Translations under genes and position numbers: made by a program
Notes under the pieces: generated by a model
What the model was told of the DNA's origin: nothing
Seen by the model: the letters and a program-made list of their open reading frames with translations, nothing else
Databases searched by the model: none
Shown: in pieces, positions 1 through 6,075 of the stretch
How the letters are laid out: every line of letters starts with the position of its first letter
Position numbering within the stretch: the stretch's first letter is position 1
Assembly: GCA_946626785.1 (NCBI GenBank)
Contig: CAMOUY010000084.1
Coordinates: 1-9,466 of the forward strand
Direction of reading: 5' to 3'
DNA length: 9,466 nt
DNA from: UBA9732 sp003456855
GTDB lineage: Bacteria; Spirochaetota; Spirochaetia; Sphaerochaetales; Sphaerochaetaceae

Positions 1-17
1 TTTATTAATACTGTTTC

Positions 18-26
18 TGCTATAAT
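18..26 (+). promoter_or_regulatory. Extended -10 promoter of the aldo/keto reductase gene
   Basis: TGC-TATAAT is a perfect -10 hexamer with the TGn extension. The -35 box would fall at or before the left edge, so it cannot be judged. The last bases of the hexamer form the ATG at 25, so that ATG lies in promoter DNA and is not a credible start. The same nine bases occur upstream of the PreA-like gene at 2185-2193. Confidence 0.7.
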
Positions 27-54
27 GTGGGTGAAAGACAAAGGCATATTTTTC

Positions 55-61
55 AAAGGGG
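55..61 (+). promoter_or_regulatory. Ribosome binding site deciding the start at 67
   Basis: AAAGGGG lies 5 bases before the ATG at 67. It supports that start over the in-frame ATG at 25, which has no Shine-Dalgarno sequence and overlaps the -10 box. Confidence 0.7.
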
Positions 62-66
62 ACAAG

Positions 67-1188
67 ATGATCTACAGACAGTTCAAGGACATCAAGCTTT
101 CCATGCTCGGCATGGGTAACATGAGACTACCGAAAATCGATCCTAATGACAGGGATTCCTTGATTGACCACAAGGAGGCCCAGAAGATAATCGACAAGGC
201 TATGGCCGGTGGAATCAACTACTACGACACCGCCTACGTCTACGGCGATGGAGACTCGGAGTGCTTCCTTGGCGAGGCCATGCAGAAGTTCCCGCGTGAC
301 AGCTACTACCTGGCGACCAAGTTCAACTACAGGGCCAACCCGAACTACAAGGAGGTCTTCGAGACCGAGCTGAAAAGGCTGAAGACCGACCACATCGACT
401 TCTATCTGCTTCACTGCATGACTGAGAGGAACATCGAGGACTACCTGAACTGCGGCTGCATCGAGTACTTCGAGCAGATGCAGAGGGAAGGCAAGATCAC
501 ATACTTCGGCTTCTCAAGCCACGCCAACCCTGAGACCCTGAGGAGATTCGCCTCAGTCCGCAAGTGGGACTTCTGCCAGCTGATGATCAACTACTTCGAC
601 TGGAAGTACAGCACGGCTGAGGAGGAGTACAACATCGTGACCGAGCTCGGCATCCCTGTGATGGTCATGGAGCCGGTGCGGGGTGGTAGGCTCTCAAGCC
701 TGACACCTGAGCTCGATGCAAAGCTCAAGGCAGCGCAGCCGTCATGGTCGATCTCATCCTGGGCACTGAGATGGATGCAGGCCCACGATAACGTCAGGGT
801 CATCCTGAGCGGCATGTCCACTCCGGACCAGATGGACGACAATCTGATAACCTTCGGTGAGGAGAACGCCTTGAATCCTGAGCAGATGAAGTTCCTGGAG
901 GACATCGCCGATGAGTTCAAGAAGGGCTTCACCGTTCCTTGTACGGCCTGCAGATACTGCACTCCAAACTGCCCGATGAAGCTGGACATCCCGGCACTCT
1001 TGAAGGTCTACAACGACTACAAGTTCGAGCGCAGATGGGAGAACTCCCTGAAGAACTGGGATGCAGACAAGCTTCCTTCGAACTGCATAGGCTGCGGAAG
1101 CTGCATGGAGCACTGCCCGCAGAACATCGACATCCCTTCCTACATGGCCAAGCTTGCAAAGCTCCATGAGACCGGGAAGGAAGAGTAG
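67..1188 (+). CDS. Aldo/keto reductase with C-terminal 2x[4Fe-4S] ferredoxin domain
   Basis: A predicted cytoplasmic oxidoreductase of 373 residues in the COG1453-type family, where an NAD(P)H-dependent AKR barrel is fused to a bacterial ferredoxin domain. The AKR catalytic tetrad is visible: D54 and Y59 in DTAYVYG, K85 in LATKF and H116 in FYLLH. The barrel runs to about residue 285. Two cluster motifs follow: C292-x2-C295-x2-C298-x3-C302-P and C340-x2-C343-x2-C346-x3-C350-P. The second is followed by NIDIP, typical of the family. Electrons may pass between NAD(P)H or substrate and a low-potential carrier, but the natural substrate of this family is largely unknown and I assign none. The start at 67 is chosen from the Shine-Dalgarno at 55-61; starting at 25 would place the first codon in the -10 box. 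The gene appears monocistronic, flanked by its own promoter and a terminator. Confidence 0.93.
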   Translation: MIYRQFKDIKLSMLGMGNMRLPKIDPNDRDSLIDHKEAQKIIDKAMAGGINYYDTAYVYGDGDSECFLGEAMQKFPRDSYYLATKFNYRANPNYKEVFETELKRLKTDHIDFYLLHCMTERNIEDYLNCGCIEYFEQMQREGKITYFGFSSHANPETLRRFASVRKWDFCQLMINYFDWKYSTAEEEYNIVTELGIPVMVMEPVRGGRLSSLTPELDAKLKAAQPSWSISSWALRWMQAHDNVRVILSGMSTPDQMDDNLITFGEENALNPEQMKFLEDIADEFKKGFTVPCTACRYCTPNCPMKLDIPALLKVYNDYKFERRWENSLKNWDADKLPSNCIGCGSCMEHCPQNIDIPSYMAKLAKLHETGKEE

Positions 1189-1224
1189 GGTTTCTGGTTT
1201 TTTTGTTTTGGGTTTTTTGTTTGG

Positions 1225-1252
1225 GGCCGGGTATACACACCCGGCCTTCTTT
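1225..1252 (+). terminator. Rho-independent terminator after the aldo/keto reductase
   Basis: The arms GGCCGGGT (1225-1232) and ACCCGGCC (1239-1246) pair perfectly over 8 bp with a 6-base loop, and TTCTTT follows. The T tail is short and interrupted, but the stem is GC-rich. The strongly T-rich run at about 1194-1222 lies upstream of the stem and is not the tail. Confidence 0.75.
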
Positions 1253-1287
1253 GTGATATAGTTCTTCGTTGGAAAATGCGTGTTGAT

Positions 1288-1318
1288 ACATGCATGACAT
1301 GCATCGGGATATGTGCAT
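1288..1318 (+). repeat. ATGCAT-type repeats upstream of the DUF975 gene
   Basis: ACATGCAT occurs at 1288-1295 and again at 1297-1304, a 9-base period, and the related ATGTGCAT is at 1311-1318. Each exact copy contains the palindrome ATGCAT. The cluster lies 29-59 bases before the ATG at 1347, where a promoter or operator would be expected. A regulatory role is inference, and I see no convincing -35/-10 pair here. Confidence 0.4.
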
Positions 1319-1346
1319 GAATACTTTAGATTTATGAGGCATTGAA

Positions 1347-2090
1347 ATGTTCAACAGACAGGAAGCCAAGTCAAGGGCCAAGGTGTCCATGAGGGCTAAC
1401 TATTGGAAGACGGTTCTGGTTGCATTCGTTCTTTTTGCAATCATCGGATCAGGTGCTGCAACGTTCAACAGCAGTGCAAGTACTGGAATCGGCAACTACG
1501 AGGCAAAGTACGATGTTGAGTTCGAGGATGAGAATCCAAGCAAGTTGGAGGTCTTCATCGACTCTCTGGGAAGGGGTCTTTTCTTCGCCCTTTTCTTCGC
1601 GATTCTTTCCGTTCTGGTGTTCGGAAGCCTGTTCGCATTTGCCCTGGACATCTTCGTGTTCAATCCGCTTGAGGTGGGTTGCCGCAAGTTCATGCTGGAC
1701 AACACAGAGGTTCCTGCAGGTCTGATGAACCTGCTCTACGGCTTTGACCATGACTACATGAGAAACGTGAAGGCAATCTTCCGCCGTGATTTGTATCTGT
1801 TTCTCTGGTCTCTGCTCTTCATCATCCCTGGCATCGTCAAACACTACTCATACCTCTGCGTCCCATACCTGATCATCGAGCATCCTGAGATGAACGGAAA
1901 GCAGGCTATCGAGGAGTCCAGAAGAATGATGAACGGCCATAAGATGGAGGCCTTCATCCTTGATCTGAGCTTCATCCTCTGGCTCATTGCATCAGCTTTG
2001 ACACTGGGCATAGTCGGTGTTCTCTATGTGAACCCATACATGGCCGGAGCACATGCCGAGTTCTACAAGCAGATCAAGATTGAGGGTTGA
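1347..2090 (+). CDS. DUF975 family multi-pass membrane protein
   Basis: A 247-residue predicted inner-membrane protein of unknown function. It matches the DUF975 pattern: a basic N-terminus (FNRQEAKSRAK), then hydrophobic segments near residues 21-40, 76-107, 150-176 and 203-228. Family-like stretches include LWSLLFIIPGIVKHYSY (153-169) and LDLSFILWLIASALTLGI (205-222). Between the last two segments lies the characteristic motif with SRRMMNGHK (191-199). A polar stretch at about 41-70 with many acidic residues separates the first two membrane segments. The start is supported by TGAGGC at 1335-1340, 7 bases before the ATG. The gene stands alone between two terminators, so context gives no hint of its job. 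DUF975 proteins have no established biochemical role. Confidence 0.87.
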   Translation: MFNRQEAKSRAKVSMRANYWKTVLVAFVLFAIIGSGAATFNSSASTGIGNYEAKYDVEFEDENPSKLEVFIDSLGRGLFFALFFAILSVLVFGSLFAFALDIFVFNPLEVGCRKFMLDNTEVPAGLMNLLYGFDHDYMRNVKAIFRRDLYLFLWSLLFIIPGIVKHYSYLCVPYLIIEHPEMNGKQAIEESRRMMNGHKMEAFILDLSFILWLIASALTLGIVGVLYVNPYMAGAHAEFYKQIKIEG

Positions 2091-2131
2091 TCTTTAGTCT
2101 GGTTATATTTTTGAGAGTTATGTTTTTTGAT

Positions 2132-2166
2132 GGGAGTCACTGAAAGGTGGCTCTTATTTTTTTATT
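2132..2166 (+). terminator. Rho-independent terminator after the DUF975 gene
   Basis: GAGTCAC (2134-2140) pairs with GTGGCTC (2147-2153) through one G-T wobble around a 6-base loop. Two further G-T pairs can extend the base. A T-rich tail (about 2154-2166) follows directly. This separates the membrane-protein gene from the PreA-like gene. Confidence 0.8.
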
Positions 2167-2184
2167 AGGGATGGTTGGAATCTG

Positions 2185-2193
2185 TGCTATAAT
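2185..2193 (+). promoter_or_regulatory. Extended -10 promoter of the PreA-like gene
   Basis: TGC-TATAAT is a perfect -10 hexamer with the TGn extension, identical to the element at 18-26. Only a poor -35 (TTAGGG near 2165-2170) is found at normal spacing, as is usual for extended -10 promoters. The predicted leader before the ATG at 2231 is about 30 bases. Confidence 0.7.
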
Positions 2194-2220
2194 CTTATCC
2201 TGAAGCATAGGCATTTTCAT

Positions 2221-2226
2221 GGAGGG
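2221..2226 (+). promoter_or_regulatory. Ribosome binding site deciding the start at 2231
   Basis: GGAGGG lies 4 bases before the ATG at 2231. It overlaps the first codons of the alternative in-frame start at 2219, which has no Shine-Dalgarno of its own. The start at 2231 is therefore preferred. Confidence 0.7.
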
Positions 2227-2230
2227 CATT

Positions 2231-3736
2231 ATGGTCAAGAGTATTCAACCAGAGATAAGAAGCGAGATGGCGTCCTGTGCCCTGTGCCATGATGCACCCT
2301 GCAGCGGTGCCTGCAGCGCCTTCAAGATCGGGAGATTCATGCAGGCCCTGAGGCTGGACAACCTGGACTATGCCGTGTCGATGCTTCCTTCTCCCGGCTC
2401 CTGCCCGGACCTGTCCATGCAGCTTTCAGAGGCCAGGCAAGTTTGTCCAATGAATGTGGACATCCCAAAGATTGTATCCTATTTCTCTGCTATAAGATCA
2501 GAATTCGAAGGTGTTCTGAACTATAGAGACGTCGATTTGTCATGCGATATCTGTGGTGTAAAGCTGGAGAACCCTTTCCTGCTTTCATCCTCCGTTGTCT
2601 GCAGCACCTATGAGATGTGCGCCAGGGCCTTCGAGATGGGCTGGGCGGGGATCAGCTTCAAGACCATCTGCCTGATGGACATCCACGAGGCGTCACCGAG
2701 GTTCTCGGCCATCAAGTCATCAGAGGGGCAGTGGAACGGCTTCAAGAACATCGAGCAGCTTTCGGACCACAGTCTTGAGGAGAACATGGACATCTTCAGG
2801 GCCCTGAAAAGAAATTATCCGTCAAAGGTCATCGTGGCATCCATCATGGGACGTAACGAGGAGGAGTGGACCTATCTTTCAAGGAAGGTCACTGAGGCCG
2901 GTGCGGATGTCATCGAGCTGAACTTCTCCTGCCCGAACATGGAGGCCAAGGGGACAGGAAGTGATGTCGGACAGGACCCTGATGCCTGCCGCCGCTATGT
3001 CGCCGCAGCTAGGAAGGGTAGCAAGTTGCCGATCCTTGCCAAGATGACTCCTAACATAACTGACATCAGAGTACCTGCAAGGGCCTCGATAGAGGGTGGG
3101 GCAGACGGAATCGCCGCCATCAACACGATAAAGTCCATCACCGGTGTAAACATCGACACACTTGTAGGTCTGCCTTCCGTCCATGGAAAGACAATGGTCG
3201 GAGGCTACTCCGGTGCCGCCGTGAAGCCGATTGCCCTTCGGTTCATGTCCGAGCTCGCAGCAGATCCAATGTTGGCAGGGAAGCACCTGAGTGGAATGGG
3301 TGGTGTCTACAGCTGGCGTGACGCCCTGGAGTTCATCCTTCTTGGTGCATCAAGCATCCAGGTGACCACCTCTGTCATGGAGTACGGCTACAGGATAATC
3401 GAGGACCTTGTCTCCGGTCTTCAGATCTACATGGCGCAGAGGAACTACAAGTCTGTCTCAGAGCTTGTGGGTCTTGCCGTGGGCTCTGTTGTGGAGAACG
3501 ATGAGGTGGAGCGTGACACCGTGGTCTTCCCTATGATCGACAAGGAGAGGTGCATTGGCTGCGGCCGCTGCTACATAAGCTGCCGTGACGGAGGCCATCA
3601 GGCTTTGGAGTGGGATTCTCTGGAGAGGATCGTGAAACTCAACGGAAAGAAGTGCGTGGGTTGTCAGCTCTGTGCACTGGTCTGTCCTGCAGAGGCGATT
3701 CTGCCGAGCAAGAGAATAAACAGGGCTAAGGCTTAA
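2231..3736 (+). CDS. preA: PreA-like FMN/4Fe-4S dihydropyrimidine dehydrogenase-type protein
   Basis: A 501-residue predicted cytoplasmic flavoprotein related to the pyrimidine-reducing half of dihydropyrimidine dehydrogenase (DPD). Order of domains: an N-terminal Fer4_20-like region with C16-x2-C19-x4-C24-x3-C28 (the spacing of CLKCADAPCQKSC in DPD), a degenerate second cluster region (C58, C72, and C105-x2-C108), a dihydroorotate-dehydrogenase-like FMN barrel (about 105-405), and a C-terminal ferredoxin domain with C441/C444/C447/C451 and C475/C478/C481/C485. By my recalled alignment to human DPD, the pyrimidine contacts are kept: N173 and E175 in FKNIE, N231 in NFSCPN, and N298-T299 in AINTI. 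The position matching the catalytic Cys of human DPD (GLACGQD) is V246 in GSDVGQD; I believe bacterial PreA-type proteins often have this. The PreT-like FAD/NADPH domain is absent and no preT gene lies nearby, so another electron partner is needed. Pyrimidine reduction is probable but not proven. Confidence 0.82.
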   Translation: MVKSIQPEIRSEMASCALCHDAPCSGACSAFKIGRFMQALRLDNLDYAVSMLPSPGSCPDLSMQLSEARQVCPMNVDIPKIVSYFSAIRSEFEGVLNYRDVDLSCDICGVKLENPFLLSSSVVCSTYEMCARAFEMGWAGISFKTICLMDIHEASPRFSAIKSSEGQWNGFKNIEQLSDHSLEENMDIFRALKRNYPSKVIVASIMGRNEEEWTYLSRKVTEAGADVIELNFSCPNMEAKGTGSDVGQDPDACRRYVAAARKGSKLPILAKMTPNITDIRVPARASIEGGADGIAAINTIKSITGVNIDTLVGLPSVHGKTMVGGYSGAAVKPIALRFMSELAADPMLAGKHLSGMGGVYSWRDALEFILLGASSIQVTTSVMEYGYRIIEDLVSGLQIYMAQRNYKSVSELVGLAVGSVVENDEVERDTVVFPMIDKERCIGCGRCYISCRDGGHQALEWDSLERIVKLNGKKCVGCQLCALVCPAEAILPSKRINRAKA

Positions 3737-3749
3737 TATTTAATTTATC

Positions 3750-4013
3750 TCAATCGAAGAGGCTCGCCTGTGGCGGGTAGATGGACCTGACCTTGACGAC
3801 CATGCCGTCCTCTGCCTTCATGAAGCAGGCGAGCTCAGGCTTGAAGACATCACTTCCGGGCTTCTTCACATCGCACTTGCAGGCGCCGCAGAAGCCTCTG
3901 CCTCCGCAGGGGCTGTTGAAGTGTATGTATCGCTTTATCACCGTAAGGAGCTCCTCGCCGCTTCTGAAGGGGCATTCTATTGTCTTCTGGCCGTCTGTTA
4001 TTGTTATTGTCAT
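3750..4013 (-). CDS. Small [2Fe-2S] ferredoxin
   Basis: An 87-residue protein with a plant-type [2Fe-2S] loop: C36-x5-C42-x2-C45 in PCGGRGFCGACKCDV, and the fourth ligand C63 in ELACF. C47 is an additional cysteine. The CGGxGxCGxC pattern resembles the N-terminal domain of RACo/COG3894-type metal proteins more than the classical CxxxxCxxC of adrenodoxins, but here it is a stand-alone domain. It probably carries electrons in the cytoplasm; the partner is unknown. It converges on the PreA-like gene with 13 bases between the stop codons and diverges from aconitase, which makes the PreA-like flavoprotein a candidate partner by inference. I see no good Shine-Dalgarno before the ATG at 4011-4013. 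An in-frame stop about 15 bases upstream rules out a much earlier start. The plus-strand reading frame over the same bases has no recognisable motif. Confidence 0.85.
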   Translation of the reverse strand: MTITITDGQKTIECPFRSGEELLTVIKRYIHFNSPCGGRGFCGACKCDVKKPGSDVFKPELACFMKAEDGMVVKVRSIYPPQASLFD

Positions 4014-4076
4014 GATTTGATGGTATTACACTTTGGTAGGGGCTTTCAATCGTTTTTGGTTGGCAGCCTTCGTTTG

Positions 4077-4096
4077 TATTGAATATGGATTCAATA
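4077..4096. promoter_or_regulatory. Perfect palindrome in the ferredoxin/aconitase divergent spacer
   Basis: TATTGAAT (4077-4084) and ATTCAATA (4089-4096) are perfect inverted repeats around a 4-base centre. The left arm overlaps the proposed -35 box of the aconitase promoter, so a bound repressor could block it. The site is about 64 bases from the ferredoxin start and could influence both directions. The binding protein is unknown. Confidence 0.6.
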
Positions 4097-4108
4097 ACAT
4101 GGTATAAA
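4079..4108 (+). promoter_or_regulatory. Probable promoter of acn-icd
   Basis: TTGAAT (4079-4084) and TATAAA (4103-4108) are separated by 18 bases. TGG precedes the -10, forming the TGn extension. The predicted transcript begins about 20-25 bases before the ATG at 4138, leaving room for the GGAGG at 4128-4132. Confidence 0.55.
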
Positions 4109-4137
4109 TATGTAAATATTATGTTCTGGAGGCTTAT

Positions 4138-6075
4138 ATGGGATTTGGAATTGCATATAAGATACTGAAATCTCATTTGGTAGGCGGCAATATGGTTGCA
4201 GGTGAGAGCATCGACGTGAAGATCGACCAGACCCTCACCCAGGATGCGACTGGCACTATGGCATATCTTCAGTTCGAGTCCCTCGGTCTGGACCACATCA
4301 GAAACGAGCTTGCAGTGAGCTATGTCGACCACAACACAGTCCAGGTGGGTTTCGAGAACGCCGATGACCACAGATACCTCCAGTCTGTTGCAGAGGCCAA
4401 GGGGATAGTATTCTCCAGACCTGGCAACGGAATCTGCCATCAGGTGCACCTCGAGTGCTTCGGAGCCCCGGGGAAGACCTTGATCGGCTCGGACTCCCAT
4501 ACACCTACAGGTGGTGGAATCGGAATGATCGCGATGGGTGCAGGTGGCCTTGATGTCGCCCTTGCAATGGCAGGCGTACCGTTCTCCATCATCTGCCCGA
4601 AGGTCATCGAGATCCGCCTCACAGGCAAGCTCAGACCTTTCTGCACCACCAAGGACGTCATTCTGACCGTTCTGGAGCACTTCGGTGTGAAGGGCAACGT
4701 CAATACAGTGTTCGAGTATACTGGCCCGGGTGTTGCCACCTTGAGCATCCCTGAGAGGGCCACCATCTGCAACATGGGGGCAGAGTGCGGAGTCACCACA
4801 TCGCTCTTCCCGTCAGATGAGGCAACAAAGGCATTCCTTAAGGCACAGGGCAGGGAGAAGGACTATGCTCCGCTTTGCGCCGACGACGATGCAACCTACG
4901 ACGGGCTCTTCGAGATTGATCTTTCTTCAGTTGTTCCGATGGTTGCCTGTCCGCATTCACCTGGCAATGTGAAGAAGGTCAGCGAGCTTGCTGGACTTCC
5001 TGTGAACCAGATAGCCATCGGCTCCTGCACGAACAGCTCCTATGCCGATCTGTACAAAGTCGGTAAGATACTCTCCGGCCATTCTCTTGCCTCCGGTGTG
5101 TCTTTGGGTGTTGCACCTGGCTCACGTGAGGTCCTTGAGATGATAGCCTCAGATGGCACTTTGGCATCGCTGCTTGCCTTTGGCGCAAGGGTGCTTGAGA
5201 GCGCCTGCGGCTTCTGCATCGGAAACCATTTCTCACCGAACTCAGGTGGAGTCAGCCTGAGGACGAACAACAGGAACTTCGAGGCCAGAAGCGGAACCAA
5301 GGATGCACAGGTATACCTGGTGAGCCCTGAGACAGCGGCCGTAAGCGCCATAACCGGAGTGCTCACAGACCCGTCCACCTTCGGACTGCCTGAAATCGTA
5401 GTTCCTACGGTTTCTGCCTTCCTTCGCAATGATAATATGTTCATATTTCCGAATTCGGATGCTAAGAACGTCGAAATTCTTCGTGGTCCGAACATCGGAG
5501 AGCCACCTGCATGCTCACCGCTTCTGCCTTCGATCAAGGGCTGCGTGACGCTGAAGGTGGGGGACAAGATCACAACCGACCACATCATGCCGGCCGGTGC
5601 AAGGCTCAAGTACCGCTCCAACATCCCGAAGTACAGCACCTTCGTATTCGAGCCTGTTGACCCTGAATTCAGTTCAAAGGCTGCTTTGAACAGGGACGAG
5701 GGCATCGCCAACATAATCGTCGCAGGCCAGAGCTACGGCCAGGGCTCCTCACGTGAGCACGCTGCTATCTGCCCGATGTATCTTGGAGTGAAGGCCATCA
5801 TGGCCCAGTCCATCGAGAGGATCCATCAGGCCAATCTCTGCAACTTCGGCATCCTGCCGCTGACGTTCAAGGACGCTGCGGACTACGACAGGATAGAGCA
5901 GGGTGATGAGCTTGAGATCTCTGATGCCATTGCGCAGGTCAAGGCCGGCTGTGATGTCACCGTCCGCAATATTACCAAGGGCTACAGCTTCAAGATGGAC
6001 CTGGATGTCAGCGAGCTTCAGAGAAGCATGCTGATCGCTGGTGGAAGACTGAACCAGATCAAGGAGACGTTATGA
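4138..6075 (+). CDS. acn: Aconitate hydratase, short Aquifex-type
   Basis: Isomerises citrate to isocitrate via cis-aconitate using a [4Fe-4S] cluster, in the cytoplasm. At 645 residues it matches the short aconitases (TIGR01342-like, 'Aquifex type'), not the roughly 890-residue AcnA or AcnB. Visible motifs are QDATGT (35-40), GSDSHTPTGGGIGMIAMGAGG (117-137), the cluster ligands C297 (GSCTNS), C357 and C360 (ACGFCIGN), the swivel-domain KITTDHIMPAG (477-487), and GQGSSREH (534-541) with the catalytic-serine and Arg region. A more AT-rich stretch near 5410-5480 encodes the linker before the swivel domain. GGAGG sits 5 bases before the ATG. The stop overlaps the start of the IDH gene as ATGA, indicating an operon with translational coupling. 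A homoaconitase or isopropylmalate isomerase is less likely because citrate synthase and IDH are neighbours and all domains are in one chain. Confidence 0.93.
   Translation: MGFGIAYKILKSHLVGGNMVAGESIDVKIDQTLTQDATGTMAYLQFESLGLDHIRNELAVSYVDHNTVQVGFENADDHRYLQSVAEAKGIVFSRPGNGICHQVHLECFGAPGKTLIGSDSHTPTGGGIGMIAMGAGGLDVALAMAGVPFSIICPKVIEIRLTGKLRPFCTTKDVILTVLEHFGVKGNVNTVFEYTGPGVATLSIPERATICNMGAECGVTTSLFPSDEATKAFLKAQGREKDYAPLCADDDATYDGLFEIDLSSVVPMVACPHSPGNVKKVSELAGLPVNQIAIGSCTNSSYADLYKVGKILSGHSLASGVSLGVAPGSREVLEMIASDGTLASLLAFGARVLESACGFCIGNHFSPNSGGVSLRTNNRNFEARSGTKDAQVYLVSPETAAVSAITGVLTDPSTFGLPEIVVPTVSAFLRNDNMFIFPNSDAKNVEILRGPNIGEPPACSPLLPSIKGCVTLKVGDKITTDHIMPAGARLKYRSNIPKYSTFVFEPVDPEFSSKAALNRDEGIANIIVAGQSYGQGSSREHAAICPMYLGVKAIMAQSIERIHQANLCNFGILPLTFKDAADYDRIEQGDELEISDAIAQVKAGCDVTVRNITKGYSFKMDLDVSELQRSMLIAGGRLNQIKETL

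Noticed and set aside
25..66. 14-codon N-terminal extension of the aldo/keto reductase
   Set aside because: The ATG at 25 overlaps the -10 box and has no ribosome site; the family begins at about the ATG at 67.
1194..1222. T-rich run after the aldo/keto reductase stop, considered as a terminator tail
   Set aside because: No stem precedes it; the real hairpin lies downstream at 1225-1246.
929..1390. 153-codon minus-strand frame spanning the aldo/keto reductase end and spacer
   Set aside because: It runs through a rho-independent terminator and the antisense of the ferredoxin domain; its cysteines are complement artefacts of Gly/Ala codons.
2484..2495. CTGCTATAA inside the PreA-like gene, resembling the two extended -10 promoters
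   Set aside because: It lies inside the coding region, is an incomplete hexamer and has no gene start downstream; coincidence in an AT-richer patch.
3781..4020. 79-codon plus-strand frame across the ferredoxin gene
   Set aside because: The minus strand encodes a clear [2Fe-2S] motif; the plus frame has no recognisable motif.
3850..4680. 276-codon open frame on the minus strand overlapping the ferredoxin and the start of aconitase
   Set aside because: It is antisense to the conserved aconitase N-terminus and overlaps the ferredoxin in another frame. It has no domain motifs and low-complexity composition, so it is a shadow of codon bias.
5040..5714. 224-codon minus-strand frame inside aconitase
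   Set aside because: It is the exact antisense of aconitase cluster and linker regions, with no motif and no promoter or ribosome site.
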